From contig CAMBNY010000002.1 in the NCBI GenBank assembly GCA_945869165.1, positions 1 to 64,000 on the forward strand: a stretch of DNA of 64,000 bases, in the 5' to 3' direction. Origin of the DNA: Comamonas sp. lk. Its GTDB lineage: Bacteria > Pseudomonadota > Gammaproteobacteria > Burkholderiales > Burkholderiaceae_C. Both the position numbers and the translations under genes were made by a program. A model generated the notes under the pieces. The model was not told the DNA's origin. It saw nothing but the letters and a program-made list of their open reading frames with translations, and did not search any database. Shown here piece by piece: positions 18,423-27,243 of this stretch (positions are counted from its first letter, which is position 1; every line of letters begins with the position of its first letter).

Positions 18423-18813
18423 TTAATTTGACGCATTACATTTTCCTGTTCCGTAAGGCGGCGTCCGAAACGTTCCCGTGTCCTTATCATCTTCGCTGGC
18501 CGAGGTCATGAATCGCCGGACCGTACTTCCCTCCGTGCCAATCGTATAAGTGGTTGCGCGCACCGTATAGGCGAGCCAGGTCGCATAATTTTTGCCCCAT
18601 GAAACTTGTAGGTCTATCTGTCCGTTGGCGTCGGTTTTGTTACTGGGCAATACTGACCGCAAGCGAAGCGGCAGCGCCATTGGCATCACTAGCGCCCGCT
18701 ACGGCGCTGCTGCCCACTTGTTCAGATGCTTCCGCAGTCCCCATCGCCGTACCCGGACTCCCGCCACATGCTGCGCATCCAGAGATAAATATTCCCATGG
18801 CAACACATGCCAT
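18423..18813 (-). pseudogene. Frameshifted remnant of a lipoprotein with Ig-like C-terminus
   Basis: Two overlapping minus-strand frames fill most of the aroK-pilQ gap. The first (18813 to 18640, 57 codons) encodes MACVAMGIFISGCAACGGSP, a short signal with lipobox ISGC, then a Ala/Ser-rich stretch ending in a TAA. The second frame (to 18423) carries ANGQIDLQVSWGKNYATWLA and ends TPPYGTGKCNASN, which resembles to me the C-terminus of larger Ig-like surface lipoproteins of Comamonadaceae (from memory, not searched). The frames differ by one base, and no domain-sized middle remains. I read it as a decayed gene with a large deletion plus a frameshift. A short functional lipoprotein is the alternative. 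Confidence 0.5.
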
Positions 18814-18879
18814 TTGTTTTAAAAAACCTTGGTTTTACGCCCTGAGTGATCTTAAAGATTCAAATAAATGAAGTTGCGG

Positions 18880-18891
18880 CGCGCTAGCGCG
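18880..18891. repeat. Perfect 12-bp palindrome over the pilQ stop codon
   Basis: CGCGCTAGCGCG is fully self-complementary and contains the pilQ TAG stop. It could form only a short loopless hairpin, so a terminator role is doubtful. Confidence 0.4.
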
Positions 18892-21082
18892 TCGAGGCCA
18901 ATTCATTGACCAATTTGGGTGTGATGAAGACCAGGGTTTCCGTTTTTTTGAGCGATTTCGTCTTGTTTCTGAACAGGAACCCAATGCCTGGCAGATCACC
19001 AAAGAAGGGAACTTTGGTATCGGTCGTTTGGTCATCTTCGGTGTAGATGCCGCCGATCACTACCGTGCCCCCGTTTTCTACCAGTACCTGTGTTTTGATG
19101 TGCTTGGTATTGATCGATGGCCCGGCTGCGGTGATGGTGCCAACGCTGTCCTTGGACACATCTAGTTCTAGGCTGACATTACCGTCCGGTGTAATCTGGG
19201 GCGTGACTTCGAGCTTGAGCACCGCCTTGCGAAAACTCACCGCTGTGGCGCCACTGCTAGTCGCCATTTGGTAGGGGACTTCGGTTCCTTGCTCTATTAA
19301 GGCTTTGGTTTTGTCATACGCGATCACGCGCGGGCTCGAAACTACTCTGCCCTTGCCGTCGGACTCTAAGGCCGATAGCTCCAGCGCCAACAAGCGATTG
19401 GAGGCCGCACTAAACAGCGTGAAAGCAAAAGTGGAGGCATTGAAGCCGCCTAAACCCCCTGCCGGCAGGTTAACGAAGTTACTGGTGGCATCCATAGTGG
19501 TGCTGGCACCGGCAGAGCCCAAAGCATTGGCGTAGTTGGTGCCAAAGGCCACCCGATTTTCCCCAGCGATCTGGTAACCGCCGTCACCACCACCCTTGTT
19601 CGCGCGCATATCAAGGGCGCCCAGCTTGGCGCCCAAGGTTTTACCAAAATCGTTGTTGGCCTCCACCACACGCGCTTCGATCAGAACCTGCCGCACGGAG
19701 ACATCCACCTTGGCGATTAACTGTGCGACTTGATCCAATTTGCTGGCGATGTCGGTAACGAAGAGTTGGTTAGTTCGCGGCTCAGCAATCACACTACCGC
19801 GCTCGCTCAAGATGCGCGCGCCAGCAGAGCCCGGCGTGCTAGCGCTTCCACCGGCAGCGGCCATTAGCTGGGGCGCTACGTCAACCGCCTTGGCGTAGTT
19901 GAGCTGAAAGGACTGGGTGCGAAGCGGCTCAATCTTTTCGTTGGTAATTTGCGACTCGAACTCCAGCTTTTCTTTAGCCGCAATTTCTTCCTTGGGCGCG
20001 ACCCACAGAACGTTTCCATTTTTGCGCATCGCCAAGCCTTTGCTGCGCATGATGATGTCCAAAATCTGGTCCCACGGCACATTTTGCACGCGCAAAGTCA
20101 CCGTACCGGCCACTGAATCGGAGGTGACGACATTGAAATTGGTGAAGTCTGCGATCACTTGCAGGACCTGGCGCACATCAATACTTTGGAAGTTGAGCGA
20201 CAGTTTCTCACCGGTAAAGATGTCTTTTTGTGCGGCATTTTTGGGGTCAGCGCTTTGTGGCTTTATCTCTAGGACAAGCTCGGTATCGGTCTGGTAGGCA
20301 ATATGTTCCCATGCTCCCTGCGGCATGACCAGCATGCGAACCCGTGCACCTAACTGATTGGCGGTGATGGTTTGCACCGGCGTTGCGAAGTCGGTGACAT
20401 CGAATTTTTTGCGCAGACGCTCAGGAAGGCTGACATTGCCGAAATCGACTACCAAATTGGTTCCGAGTTGGCGGATATCCGCGGTCACCAGCTTGTTGGG
20501 CAAAGCCACCACAATGCGGCCGGCGCCATCGGACCCGCGCTTAAATTGAATGTCGCCCAGGGGTGGCGGCGCCTGTGACTCAGAGGCACCCGCGCTTGCT
20601 GATGCTTGCGCAGCGGATTGGCCTGCGGTTGGAGCCGCCGCCGCAACTGCGCCCGGCCCGTTGACTTGTGCTGAACTTGCGTCGCCCAAAGGGCTTAAGG
20701 TAACGAGCAGGCTTTTGCCGGTAATTTCTAGCCGGTGGCTGGCCGATTGGCGCAAATAGATGACAACGCGGCTGCGCTCGTCCGACTGCGCGACAAGTGC
20801 CGAATCAACCAGTGCCTGCGCAATGGCGACGCGCCCCATTCCCATGGCACTACCGAGCCCGGCGAAATCTAACGCCAGGCGCGAGGGATTTCGCGTCATA
20901 AACGCCTTTGGTAAAGCAGTGAGCTCTCGCCTAAAGTCGATGCGCACCTGTTCCACATTGCCATTGCGCAAACCTGTAATGGCGACTACGGAGTTTTCCG
21001 CATGCGCCAACCCCGTCAACAGCATGGCCGCCAGCGCGCTCAAAGCCAAGAGGCTGCGTTTAGCCATTTTTAAGATATTCAT
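18884..21082 (-). CDS. pilQ: Type IV pilus secretin
   Basis: A 732-residue outer-membrane secretin that forms the gated pore through which type IV pili extend. A Sec signal peptide ends at GLAHA|ENS. Two AMIN-type beta domains (about 30-130 and 190-290) that bind peptidoglycan are followed by a secretin/TonB short domain (LSLNFQSIDVRQVLQVIADF), an N-domain (LNYAKAVDVAPQLMAAAGG) and the secretin core with GTEVPYQMATS and VVIGGIYTEDDQ. It ends with FGDLPGIGFLFRNK and LVFITPKLV. Its ATG overlaps the pilP stop by 4 nt. Confidence 0.96.
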   Translation of the reverse strand: MNILKMAKRSLLALSALAAMLLTGLAHAENSVVAITGLRNGNVEQVRIDFRRELTALPKAFMTRNPSRLALDFAGLGSAMGMGRVAIAQALVDSALVAQSDERSRVVIYLRQSASHRLEITGKSLLVTLSPLGDASSAQVNGPGAVAAAAPTAGQSAAQASASAGASESQAPPPLGDIQFKRGSDGAGRIVVALPNKLVTADIRQLGTNLVVDFGNVSLPERLRKKFDVTDFATPVQTITANQLGARVRMLVMPQGAWEHIAYQTDTELVLEIKPQSADPKNAAQKDIFTGEKLSLNFQSIDVRQVLQVIADFTNFNVVTSDSVAGTVTLRVQNVPWDQILDIIMRSKGLAMRKNGNVLWVAPKEEIAAKEKLEFESQITNEKIEPLRTQSFQLNYAKAVDVAPQLMAAAGGSASTPGSAGARILSERGSVIAEPRTNQLFVTDIASKLDQVAQLIAKVDVSVRQVLIEARVVEANNDFGKTLGAKLGALDMRANKGGGDGGYQIAGENRVAFGTNYANALGSAGASTTMDATSNFVNLPAGGLGGFNASTFAFTLFSAASNRLLALELSALESDGKGRVVSSPRVIAYDKTKALIEQGTEVPYQMATSSGATAVSFRKAVLKLEVTPQITPDGNVSLELDVSKDSVGTITAAGPSINTKHIKTQVLVENGGTVVIGGIYTEDDQTTDTKVPFFGDLPGIGFLFRNKTKSLKKTETLVFITPKLVNELASTR

Positions 21083-21618
21083 TTACTCTCCCCTTGAATA
21101 CGCAAAGTCGCATCGCGTTGCAACCAGTTACCGTCCTGGTCTTTTGCCAGTTCACGCAGTTGAATCGAAGTGTCATCAATGCGTAGAATTTTTCCAAAGT
21201 TTTTGCCTATGTACTGTCCAGCCAAGACTTGGTAGACCTTCCCCTGCGCGCGCACTAGGCCAACTGAGCGGCCTTGCTTTTCCATCGTGCCAACAAATGC
21301 GATGGATTCGAGCGCATACTCCTCCAAGGGATCTCGCTTGCGCGACTTGTGGGCTAGACTTAAATCAGGACTATTCTTTAGTTGCTCAGTGGCGGCAGCG
21401 ACGATAAAGAACTGCCTGGAAAATGGGTCTGCGTTTCCATCTTCGTCATAGGCAAGGTGGTGAAAAGGCTTGGGGTCAGGAATTTTTTTGACCGTCGGCG
21501 TGATCGATTTACGTTCCTCCACCATCCAGTCTTTCAAGGTGTCCTGGCGTGATGGTCCGCAGGCATACAAAACCCAAGGTAGCAGGACCATACAGGCGCG
21601 ATAGTGCAGTCTGTTCAT
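21079..21618 (-). CDS. pilP: Type IV pilus assembly lipoprotein PilP
   Basis: A 179-residue inner-membrane lipoprotein. The lipobox is LYAC with Cys20 as the acylated residue. The C-terminal beta domain has the PilP pattern LEEYALESIAFVGTM, VRAQGKVYQVLAGQYIGKNFGKI and IQLRELAKDQDGNW. PilP links the PilMNO platform to the PilQ secretin. The gene overlaps both pilO (upstream) and pilQ (downstream) by ATGA, so stoichiometric translation is expected. Confidence 0.95.
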   Translation of the reverse strand: MNRLHYRACMVLLPWVLYACGPSRQDTLKDWMVEERKSITPTVKKIPDPKPFHHLAYDEDGNADPFSRQFFIVAAATEQLKNSPDLSLAHKSRKRDPLEEYALESIAFVGTMEKQGRSVGLVRAQGKVYQVLAGQYIGKNFGKILRIDDTSIQLRELAKDQDGNWLQRDATLRIQGESK

Positions 21619-22265
21619 TTAGAGGCCTTGGAGTTATTTGCCTGTGCGGCGACCTCAGCCGGATCAAGATAGCGATAGGTCTTTACCGTGACTTCAAAAG
21701 ACAATATTCCATCAGTTTTAGGTGAAATGCCGATATTGCTTAAGTTGACAATGCGAGGCAATTGAGCGACATCGGAAGCGAATTTCGCAAAATCATGGAA
21801 GCGGCCGGTCGCCTTGTAGGTTACCGGAATCACTGCGTAATAGGGTTTGAAAACCACCGGGTCCGGTTGAAATAACTCGGTTTGTAAATTGCGGCTGATA
21901 CCCATTTGACTGACGCTGAGCAAGAGACCGGACATCTCAGCGCGGTTAGGCAGTTGCTTTTCCAATCCTTCGACCGTCACCGCTACCGTATCGCGTTGCT
22001 TTTTTAGTAATTGCAGACTAGCCGACTTTCCCAATTTATCCTTAAAGTCCGTTTGCAAGGTGAGCTGATGCTCAGCCAATTTATCCAATTGCGCAGAAAA
22101 TTCGCTCAAGGGATAAAACCACAAAGCGGCAAGCGTTACGCAATAAGCACCTAAAAAGACTACTGAGCGCGGTATAAACGGCCATGACGATGGATCGCCC
22201 CGGTCCAACCCCCGGAACTGCCCGATGACGCTGGACAACCAAGTTCTAAAATTATGTTTGGACAT
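21615..22265 (-). CDS. pilO: Type IV pilus assembly protein PilO
   Basis: A 216-residue inner-membrane protein. A cytoplasmic N-terminus precedes one membrane helix (SVVFLGAYCVTLAALWFYPL, residues about 34-53), then a coiled-coil (QLDKLAEHQLTLQTDFKDKL) and a ferredoxin-like domain ending ISFEV-type TVKTYRYLDP. It pairs with PilN to form the alignment subcomplex. The start follows pilN by 36 nt. Confidence 0.94.
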   Translation of the reverse strand: MSKHNFRTWLSSVIGQFRGLDRGDPSSWPFIPRSVVFLGAYCVTLAALWFYPLSEFSAQLDKLAEHQLTLQTDFKDKLGKSASLQLLKKQRDTVAVTVEGLEKQLPNRAEMSGLLLSVSQMGISRNLQTELFQPDPVVFKPYYAVIPVTYKATGRFHDFAKFASDVAQLPRIVNLSNIGISPKTDGILSFEVTVKTYRYLDPAEVAAQANNSKASK

Positions 22266-22301
22266 TTTTTAGATACCTTTTCGTGGGTAATTCAAGTGCG
22301 C

Positions 22302-22931
22302 TCATCCCTTGTTGGCAATCTGCGGAGCTAAGGGCGCTGCAGATGCCGGACTTGTAGGCGAGGCGGACTGCGCCGAGCGCATCAATACGGCCTTAACCGT
22401 GAACTTATAGGTGCTTTTCTGTGCCTTGCCGGCGCCACTCAGGCTCTCAGCTGAACTTACGACCAACTCGGGTTTGCCGAACCAGCCATCAGATTTGCCC
22501 AAGTTATCCAAAAACTCTGAGAGCGTTTCGTTGGATTTGGCAATTCCCTCTAAAGTTATCTCTTGGTCTTTCTGCGAAAGTTTGGTGATTGCTACGCCCT
22601 GCGGCGTGCTTTTCACTAATTCCGATAGCAATCGGACCGGGGAATTTCGATCCGACTGAATGTCTTCTACCGCCTTTTGTCTTGCGAGCAAAGAGGCGAT
22701 TTGGCTCTCTAGGTCTTTGATTTCGATAATCTCCTTTTCAAAACGCTTGATTTCCTGTCCCAAGGTTTCTTGATTCTGGTGTTGTGCATCGAGCGAGGTA
22801 CTCATTGCCCCGTAAATTGCAAATGCTGTGATGCCGGCCAAAATGGCCGCTAAAAGCAATGATTTATTGAATTGGTCACGCTGTAAGGCTCGCGTGGCCT
22901 CCCTGTGGGGCAGAAGATTAAAGTAAATCAT
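22302..22931 (-). CDS. pilN: Type IV pilus assembly protein PilN
   Basis: A 209-residue bitopic membrane protein. The N-terminal IYFNLLPHREATR contains the conserved INLLPxR-type peptide that binds the PilM cleft. One membrane helix (about 25-45) and a coiled-coil (residues about 50-90, rich in Glu/Lys) precede a periplasmic ferredoxin-like domain. The C-terminus is Ala/Ser/Pro-rich. It overlaps pilM by 4 nt. Confidence 0.95.
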   Translation of the reverse strand: MIYFNLLPHREATRALQRDQFNKSLLLAAILAGITAFAIYGAMSTSLDAQHQNQETLGQEIKRFEKEIIEIKDLESQIASLLARQKAVEDIQSDRNSPVRLLSELVKSTPQGVAITKLSQKDQEITLEGIAKSNETLSEFLDNLGKSDGWFGKPELVVSSAESLSGAGKAQKSTYKFTVKAVLMRSAQSASPTSPASAAPLAPQIANKG

Positions 22932-24001
22932 GCGGTGAACCGGCGTAAAGCTAGACCGCAGGCGCTAAGAAAGAGAGGGGCATCTTGTAATGGCATATTG
23001 CGCCGAATTTGCGGCTCAATCCGCATGCCTTCAAACGGGTTGATAAGCGAACAAGGTGTGTGTAAAACGCTAGAAACCTCCTCCGGTAAACCCGGAACCA
23101 TAGCGCCGCCGCCGGCCAGAAATATGTGATTTACGGTGCTGTAGGGGGTACTGTTAAAGAGAAACTGCATGCCGCGCTCGAGCATCACAGCGACGTTTTC
23201 TTTATAGGCCTTCAATACCCTGGAGTCAATTTTCTGATTTTGAATACCTGATATTTTTTTGTCTTCCGCTTGCGCCCCACTGATTCCATAGTGGTTTGCA
23301 ATACTTTGCGTGAGCAAATTACCGCCGATGCTTTGATCGCGCTCATAGACAACTTCATCACCAACGGCAAGCTGCATCAAAGTGCGATTTGCGCCAATTT
23401 TTATCAGCAGTACTAACGCATTGTCCTGTCCTGGCAAATGTATGCCTGACACGCGCTTTAAGGCGAGACGTAATGAGTAGGATTGAACATCAACGACAGT
23501 CGCGTCTAGGCCGACGGTTTCCATTAATTCCTGCGCTGCTTCGACACGTTCACGGCGTGCAGCTGCAATAATGACATCGACCATATCTTCCCGCAGTGGA
23601 TTGGCCCCGATATTGCAAAAATCAAGGCTCACCTCATCCAAGGGGAAGGGTATATATTGCCTGGCCTCTTCCTCGACTTGCATTTCCATATCTTGGGGTC
23701 TTAGGTCTGCCCGCACCATGATTTTTTTTGTAATAACTGCCGATGAGGGCAGCGCAAGCGCGGCTTTTTTCGCTTTCACTTTATTTTTTTGCAGCAATGA
23801 TTGCAAGGCTTGCGCTACCTCATCCATCTTGACGATATTTCCCTCCACCACACAACCTGGCAGCAGATAAGCGCTGTCCATAGTCTCGACGGCCGGACTG
23901 TCCAAAGACCCGCTAAATGCAACGATTTTGATGCCCCAGCTACTGATGTCTAACCCGATCAAAGCGTCTTGCGTACGGCCGAAATAAGACCTGATATCCA
24001 T
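22928..24001 (-). CDS. pilM: Type IV pilus assembly ATPase-like protein PilM
   Basis: A 357-residue actin-like cytoplasmic protein. Nucleotide-fold segments include ALIGLDISSWGIKIVAFSG at the N-terminus, DATVVDVQSYSLRLAL and HIFLAGGGAMVPGLPEEVS near residue 290. It binds the PilN N-terminal peptide and links the pilus platform to cytoplasmic motors. I chose the ATG at 24001 because AGGG lies 8 nt upstream; the track's GTG at 24010 overlaps that site. It is the first gene of pilMNOPQ and is divergent from mrcA across an AT-rich gap. Confidence 0.95.
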   Translation of the reverse strand: MDIRSYFGRTQDALIGLDISSWGIKIVAFSGSLDSPAVETMDSAYLLPGCVVEGNIVKMDEVAQALQSLLQKNKVKAKKAALALPSSAVITKKIMVRADLRPQDMEMQVEEEARQYIPFPLDEVSLDFCNIGANPLREDMVDVIIAAARRERVEAAQELMETVGLDATVVDVQSYSLRLALKRVSGIHLPGQDNALVLLIKIGANRTLMQLAVGDEVVYERDQSIGGNLLTQSIANHYGISGAQAEDKKISGIQNQKIDSRVLKAYKENVAVMLERGMQFLFNSTPYSTVNHIFLAGGGAMVPGLPEEVSSVLHTPCSLINPFEGMRIEPQIRRNMPLQDAPLFLSACGLALRRFTA

Positions 24002-24202
24002 AATTTGCACCCTAGTTCTTGAAATTTTTATGTTTTTTATGTAATGTTTATTGATATTACCATTAAATTTGATTAGTTTTAAAAATAGTTGCTCCTTGGG
24101 ATCGGCGCTCCTGCGATACCATAGGGGTTTACACGGTCAAAAATGCAGCCTGGGCCAGGTTTTGGCTAAGCAGCTTTCGATCTTTGTGCCTTTGACTTCA
24201 AC

Positions 24203-24220
24203 AAGAGTCCCTCGACTCTT
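24203..24220 (+). other. Hairpin in the mrcA 5' leader
   Basis: AAGAGTC-CCTC-GACTCTT is a perfect 7-bp stem with a 4-nt loop, 25 nt before the mrcA start. It is bordered on both sides by the direct repeat TTCAACAA. The rest of the pilM-mrcA gap is AT-rich near pilM; I see no confident -35/-10 pair. Confidence 0.5.
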
Positions 24221-24245
24221 CAACAATCCGTAGAGCACTGCATTC

Positions 24246-26654
24246 ATGGCCGATTCTTCAAATCCTGCGTCAAAAAAGCCCGCCCCAAAGTCGGAGCCGC
24301 CTCGCTCTATCTGGGCTTGGATGGGATATGTAGTTTTGGCCTTATCCGGATTGGCATTGGCTGGCCTCGCATCCTTGCTGTTTCTTGTCGCGATCGTGAT
24401 GGCGCTGGCTTACCCGAATTTGCCAGACATTTCAGACCTCGAGGATTACCACCCCAAATTGCCCTTAAGGGTTTATTCAGCAGAAGGGGATTTGATAGGG
24501 GAGTTTGGCGAAGAGCACCGCACACTTACGCCAATTAATGAAATCCCGCTGGTCATGAAGAATGCGATTTTGGCAATTGAGGATGCTCGTTTTTTTCAGC
24601 ATGGAGGCATCGACTACCTGGGTATGGTCCGCGCAGCAGCGGCCAATATAGGCCGCTCTAAGAGCCAGGGAGCATCGACCATCACGATGCAGGTGGCGCG
24701 CAATGTGTATCTCTCATCAGAGAAAACATTTACTCGGAAAATTTATGAAATCTTGCTCACTTTCAAGCTTGAGCACAATCTGAGCAAAGACCAGATTCTT
24801 GAGATTTACATGAACCAGATTTACTTGGGAAATCGGTCCTATGGCTTTGCCGCCGCATGTGAGACCTATTTTGGGAAACCACTGAGGAATATTAGTATTG
24901 CCGAAGCGGCGATGCTGGCAGGCTTGCCCAAGGCGCCCTCGGCATATAACCCCATCAAAAATCCGCGCCGTGCGCGAATCCGCCAGCAATACATTATTGA
25001 GCGCATGCAGGAAAATGGGTTTATCACTGCGCAGGAGGCACAAACCGCCAAGGCGCAGGTCCTACAGATAAAGTCCGCGGCGAACCGGCCACAACTGGTA
25101 CACGCTGAATATGTCTCCGAAATGGTGCGCCAATTAATGTTCGATCAATATGGCGATGCAACCTATACCCGAGGCTTGGACGTAGTAACTACGGTTGTCA
25201 GCGCCCAGCAAGAGGCTGCTTACAAGGCTTTGCGGCGCGGGATTATGGACTTTGAACGGCGCCAGGTCTACCGGGGACCTGAAAAGTTCATTACCTTGCC
25301 CAGTGATGCCCAGGAGCTGGAAGACGCGATTGATGAGGCGCTGGACGAACATCCCGATAACGGCGACGTATTCGCGGCGGTAGTACTTCAGGCGGACACC
25401 AAACGCGTTCTTGCCCAGCGCCAAGCGGGCGAAGTCGTGGAGGTAACAGGAGAGGGTTTGAAGCCCGCCTTGTCTGGGCTTTCCGACAAATCAGCGCCCA
25501 ACATCAAGATCCGCCCGGGCGCCATCATCCGCGTATCAAAAACCTCCAAAGGTGGCTGGGAAATTACCCAATTGCCAGAGGTGGAAGGTGCCTTTTTGGC
25601 GATGGACCCGCGTGACGGCGCGATCAAGGCACTGGTTGGCGGTTTTGACTACGATAAGAACAAATTCAATCACGTCACGCAGGCCTGGCGCCAACCCGGG
25701 TCGAGCTTCAAGCCCTTTATTTATTCGGCGGCATTAGACAAAGGCTTTACGCCAAGCACCGTGATCAACGACATGCCCCTGTTTTTTGACGCGGGCACCA
25801 CGGGCGGGCAGCCGTGGGAGCCGAAAAATTACGATGGCACCTTTGAAGGCCCCATGACTCTGCGCAGAGCGCTGGCCAAGTCCAAAAACATGATTTCTAT
25901 TCAGGTTTTGCAATCCATAGGTACACACGACGCGCAACAATGGATTAGCCGCTTTGGGTTTGATGCCGAGAAGCACCCCCCCTACCTGACGATGGCGCTG
26001 GGCGCCGGTTCCGTCACCCCCATGCAAATGGCGACCGGTTACTCGGTATTCGCTAATGGCGGCTACCGCGTCAGCCCTTGGCTGATTTCCAAAGTCAGCG
26101 AACAGCGCGGCAAAGTGCTGTTGGAAACCGTCAAACCGGTGCTAGGCGAAGCCAATATCGCCATTGAGCCCCGCAATGCCTTCCTTATGACCAGCCTGCT
26201 CCAGGAAGTGACGCGCTCGGGCACGGCAGCCAAGGCCCAAGCCACGCTCAAGCGCCCGGATATTTATGGTAAGACCGGTACGACCAATGACTCGATGGAT
26301 GCGTGGTTTGCCGGATACCACCCAACGCTGACAGCAGTGACTTGGATAGGCTACGACACACCGCGCAAATTGGGCGACAAAGAGACCGGTGGTGGCCTGA
26401 GTCTGCCGGTGTGGATTAGCTTTATGGAAACCGCATTGAGAAACGTGCCCATCATGGAAGCCGAGCCACCTGAAGGCATCGTGCGGGTCAACAACGAGTG
26501 GTATTACGAGGAGTTTTCCAAGGGTAACGGCATTGGCGCTGTAGGCACGGACGCAACGGACAAGGCCACGGTAAGCACCCCCGCAGCCAGCGCCACTAAG
26601 CCCCCGACGCAGTCCGAAGAGCAGCGCAGTATTTTGGATTTGTTCAGAAACTGA
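24246..26654 (+). CDS. mrcA: Bifunctional class A penicillin-binding protein 1A
   Basis: An 802-residue peptidoglycan polymerase and cross-linker. One membrane helix lies near residues 25-55. The glycosyltransferase (GT51) domain shows EDARFFQHGGIDYLG with the catalytic Glu, GASTITMQVARN, and NQIYLGNRSYGFAAAC. The transpeptidase has SXXK in PGSSFKPFIY near residue 485, SKN in AKSKNMIS and KTG in YGKTGTTND near residue 675. An OB-like insert lies between the domains. The C-terminus is Thr/Ala/Pro-rich. It lies divergent from the pilMNOPQ operon, a conserved proteobacterial arrangement. Confidence 0.96.
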   Translation: MADSSNPASKKPAPKSEPPRSIWAWMGYVVLALSGLALAGLASLLFLVAIVMALAYPNLPDISDLEDYHPKLPLRVYSAEGDLIGEFGEEHRTLTPINEIPLVMKNAILAIEDARFFQHGGIDYLGMVRAAAANIGRSKSQGASTITMQVARNVYLSSEKTFTRKIYEILLTFKLEHNLSKDQILEIYMNQIYLGNRSYGFAAACETYFGKPLRNISIAEAAMLAGLPKAPSAYNPIKNPRRARIRQQYIIERMQENGFITAQEAQTAKAQVLQIKSAANRPQLVHAEYVSEMVRQLMFDQYGDATYTRGLDVVTTVVSAQQEAAYKALRRGIMDFERRQVYRGPEKFITLPSDAQELEDAIDEALDEHPDNGDVFAAVVLQADTKRVLAQRQAGEVVEVTGEGLKPALSGLSDKSAPNIKIRPGAIIRVSKTSKGGWEITQLPEVEGAFLAMDPRDGAIKALVGGFDYDKNKFNHVTQAWRQPGSSFKPFIYSAALDKGFTPSTVINDMPLFFDAGTTGGQPWEPKNYDGTFEGPMTLRRALAKSKNMISIQVLQSIGTHDAQQWISRFGFDAEKHPPYLTMALGAGSVTPMQMATGYSVFANGGYRVSPWLISKVSEQRGKVLLETVKPVLGEANIAIEPRNAFLMTSLLQEVTRSGTAAKAQATLKRPDIYGKTGTTNDSMDAWFAGYHPTLTAVTWIGYDTPRKLGDKETGGGLSLPVWISFMETALRNVPIMEAEPPEGIVRVNNEWYYEEFSKGNGIGAVGTDATDKATVSTPAASATKPPTQSEEQRSILDLFRN

Positions 26655-26715
26655 TCGCGGCGGGCCTCAGGATGGCTTGGGGGCCGGAGCGCGAGCGCTT
26701 AGAGCCAGTGCTTGG

Positions 26716-27045
26716 TCAGGCCTCAAACGGCAAGGCTACACCTGCTTGCGCGCTGGCGTCATGCCCCAGTAGCGTAAAAAAATCGCCCTGCGCTTTGGTG
26801 TCCTGCCAGCGGCCATCGCGCCAGCAAAAATGGTAGCCGCCCGAGCGCGAGGCCATCCAGACCTCGTGCAATGGTTTTTGCAGATTGATAATGATCTGGC
26901 TGCGGTTGGCAAACACCAATGTCACCATGCTGCCAACGCGCTGGTTGTCAATATCCGCGATACCTGCATCGTTGATCGCATCGCAAGTGCTTTCCACCCT
27001 ATGCAGAAGCGATTCGGCCAGATCCATAAACTCGGGGTCGGTCAT
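26716..27045 (-). CDS. cyaY: Iron-sulfur assembly protein CyaY (bacterial frataxin)
   Basis: A 109-residue frataxin. The N-terminal helix [18 protein letters not shown] and the acidic ridge residues are followed by [33 protein letters not shown], the beta-sheet signature with the conserved Trp. It regulates iron supply to the cysteine desulfurase complex. Its start lies only 12 nt from the divergent lptM start, so each promoter must overlap the other gene's 5' coding sequence. Confidence 0.94.
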   Translation of the reverse strand: MTDPEFMDLAESLLHRVESTCDAINDAGIADIDNQRVGSMVTLVFANRSQIIINLQKPLHEVWMASRSGGYHFCWRDGRWQDTKAQGDFFTLLGHDASAQAGVALPFEA

Positions 27046-27057
27046 TACAATTTCACC

Positions 27058-27243
27058 ATGTCAAAAACAAAAAAATCAGCGGGCGCGTTGTGTCTGAGCC
27101 TGGCGGCCTGTGTGCTATTGGGTGCCTGCGGCCAAAAAGGGCCCCTGTATCTGCCACCTAAAGCGGGGCTTATCAGCAGCCCGTGCCAAACAACTACAAG
27201 CCACACCATAACGGATCGGCAGCCTAGCTGCCGCGCAGCATGA
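27058..27243 (+). CDS. lptM: Small lipoprotein LptM (YifL)-like
   Basis: A 61-residue lipoprotein. The lipobox LGAC (Cys24) is followed at once by [10 protein letters not shown], the near-invariant motif of the LptM/YifL family. In E. coli LptM helps mature the LptD LPS translocon. The rest (residues 35-61) is low in recognisable sequence and diverges from the usual Pro-rich tail. The ATG at 27058 is used; the ORF in the track begins far upstream in antisense to cyaY. The last codons overlap lysA as ATGA, the widely conserved lptM-lysA pair. Confidence 0.9.
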   Translation: MSKTKKSAGALCLSLAACVLLGACGQKGPLYLPPKAGLISSPCQTTTSHTITDRQPSCRAA

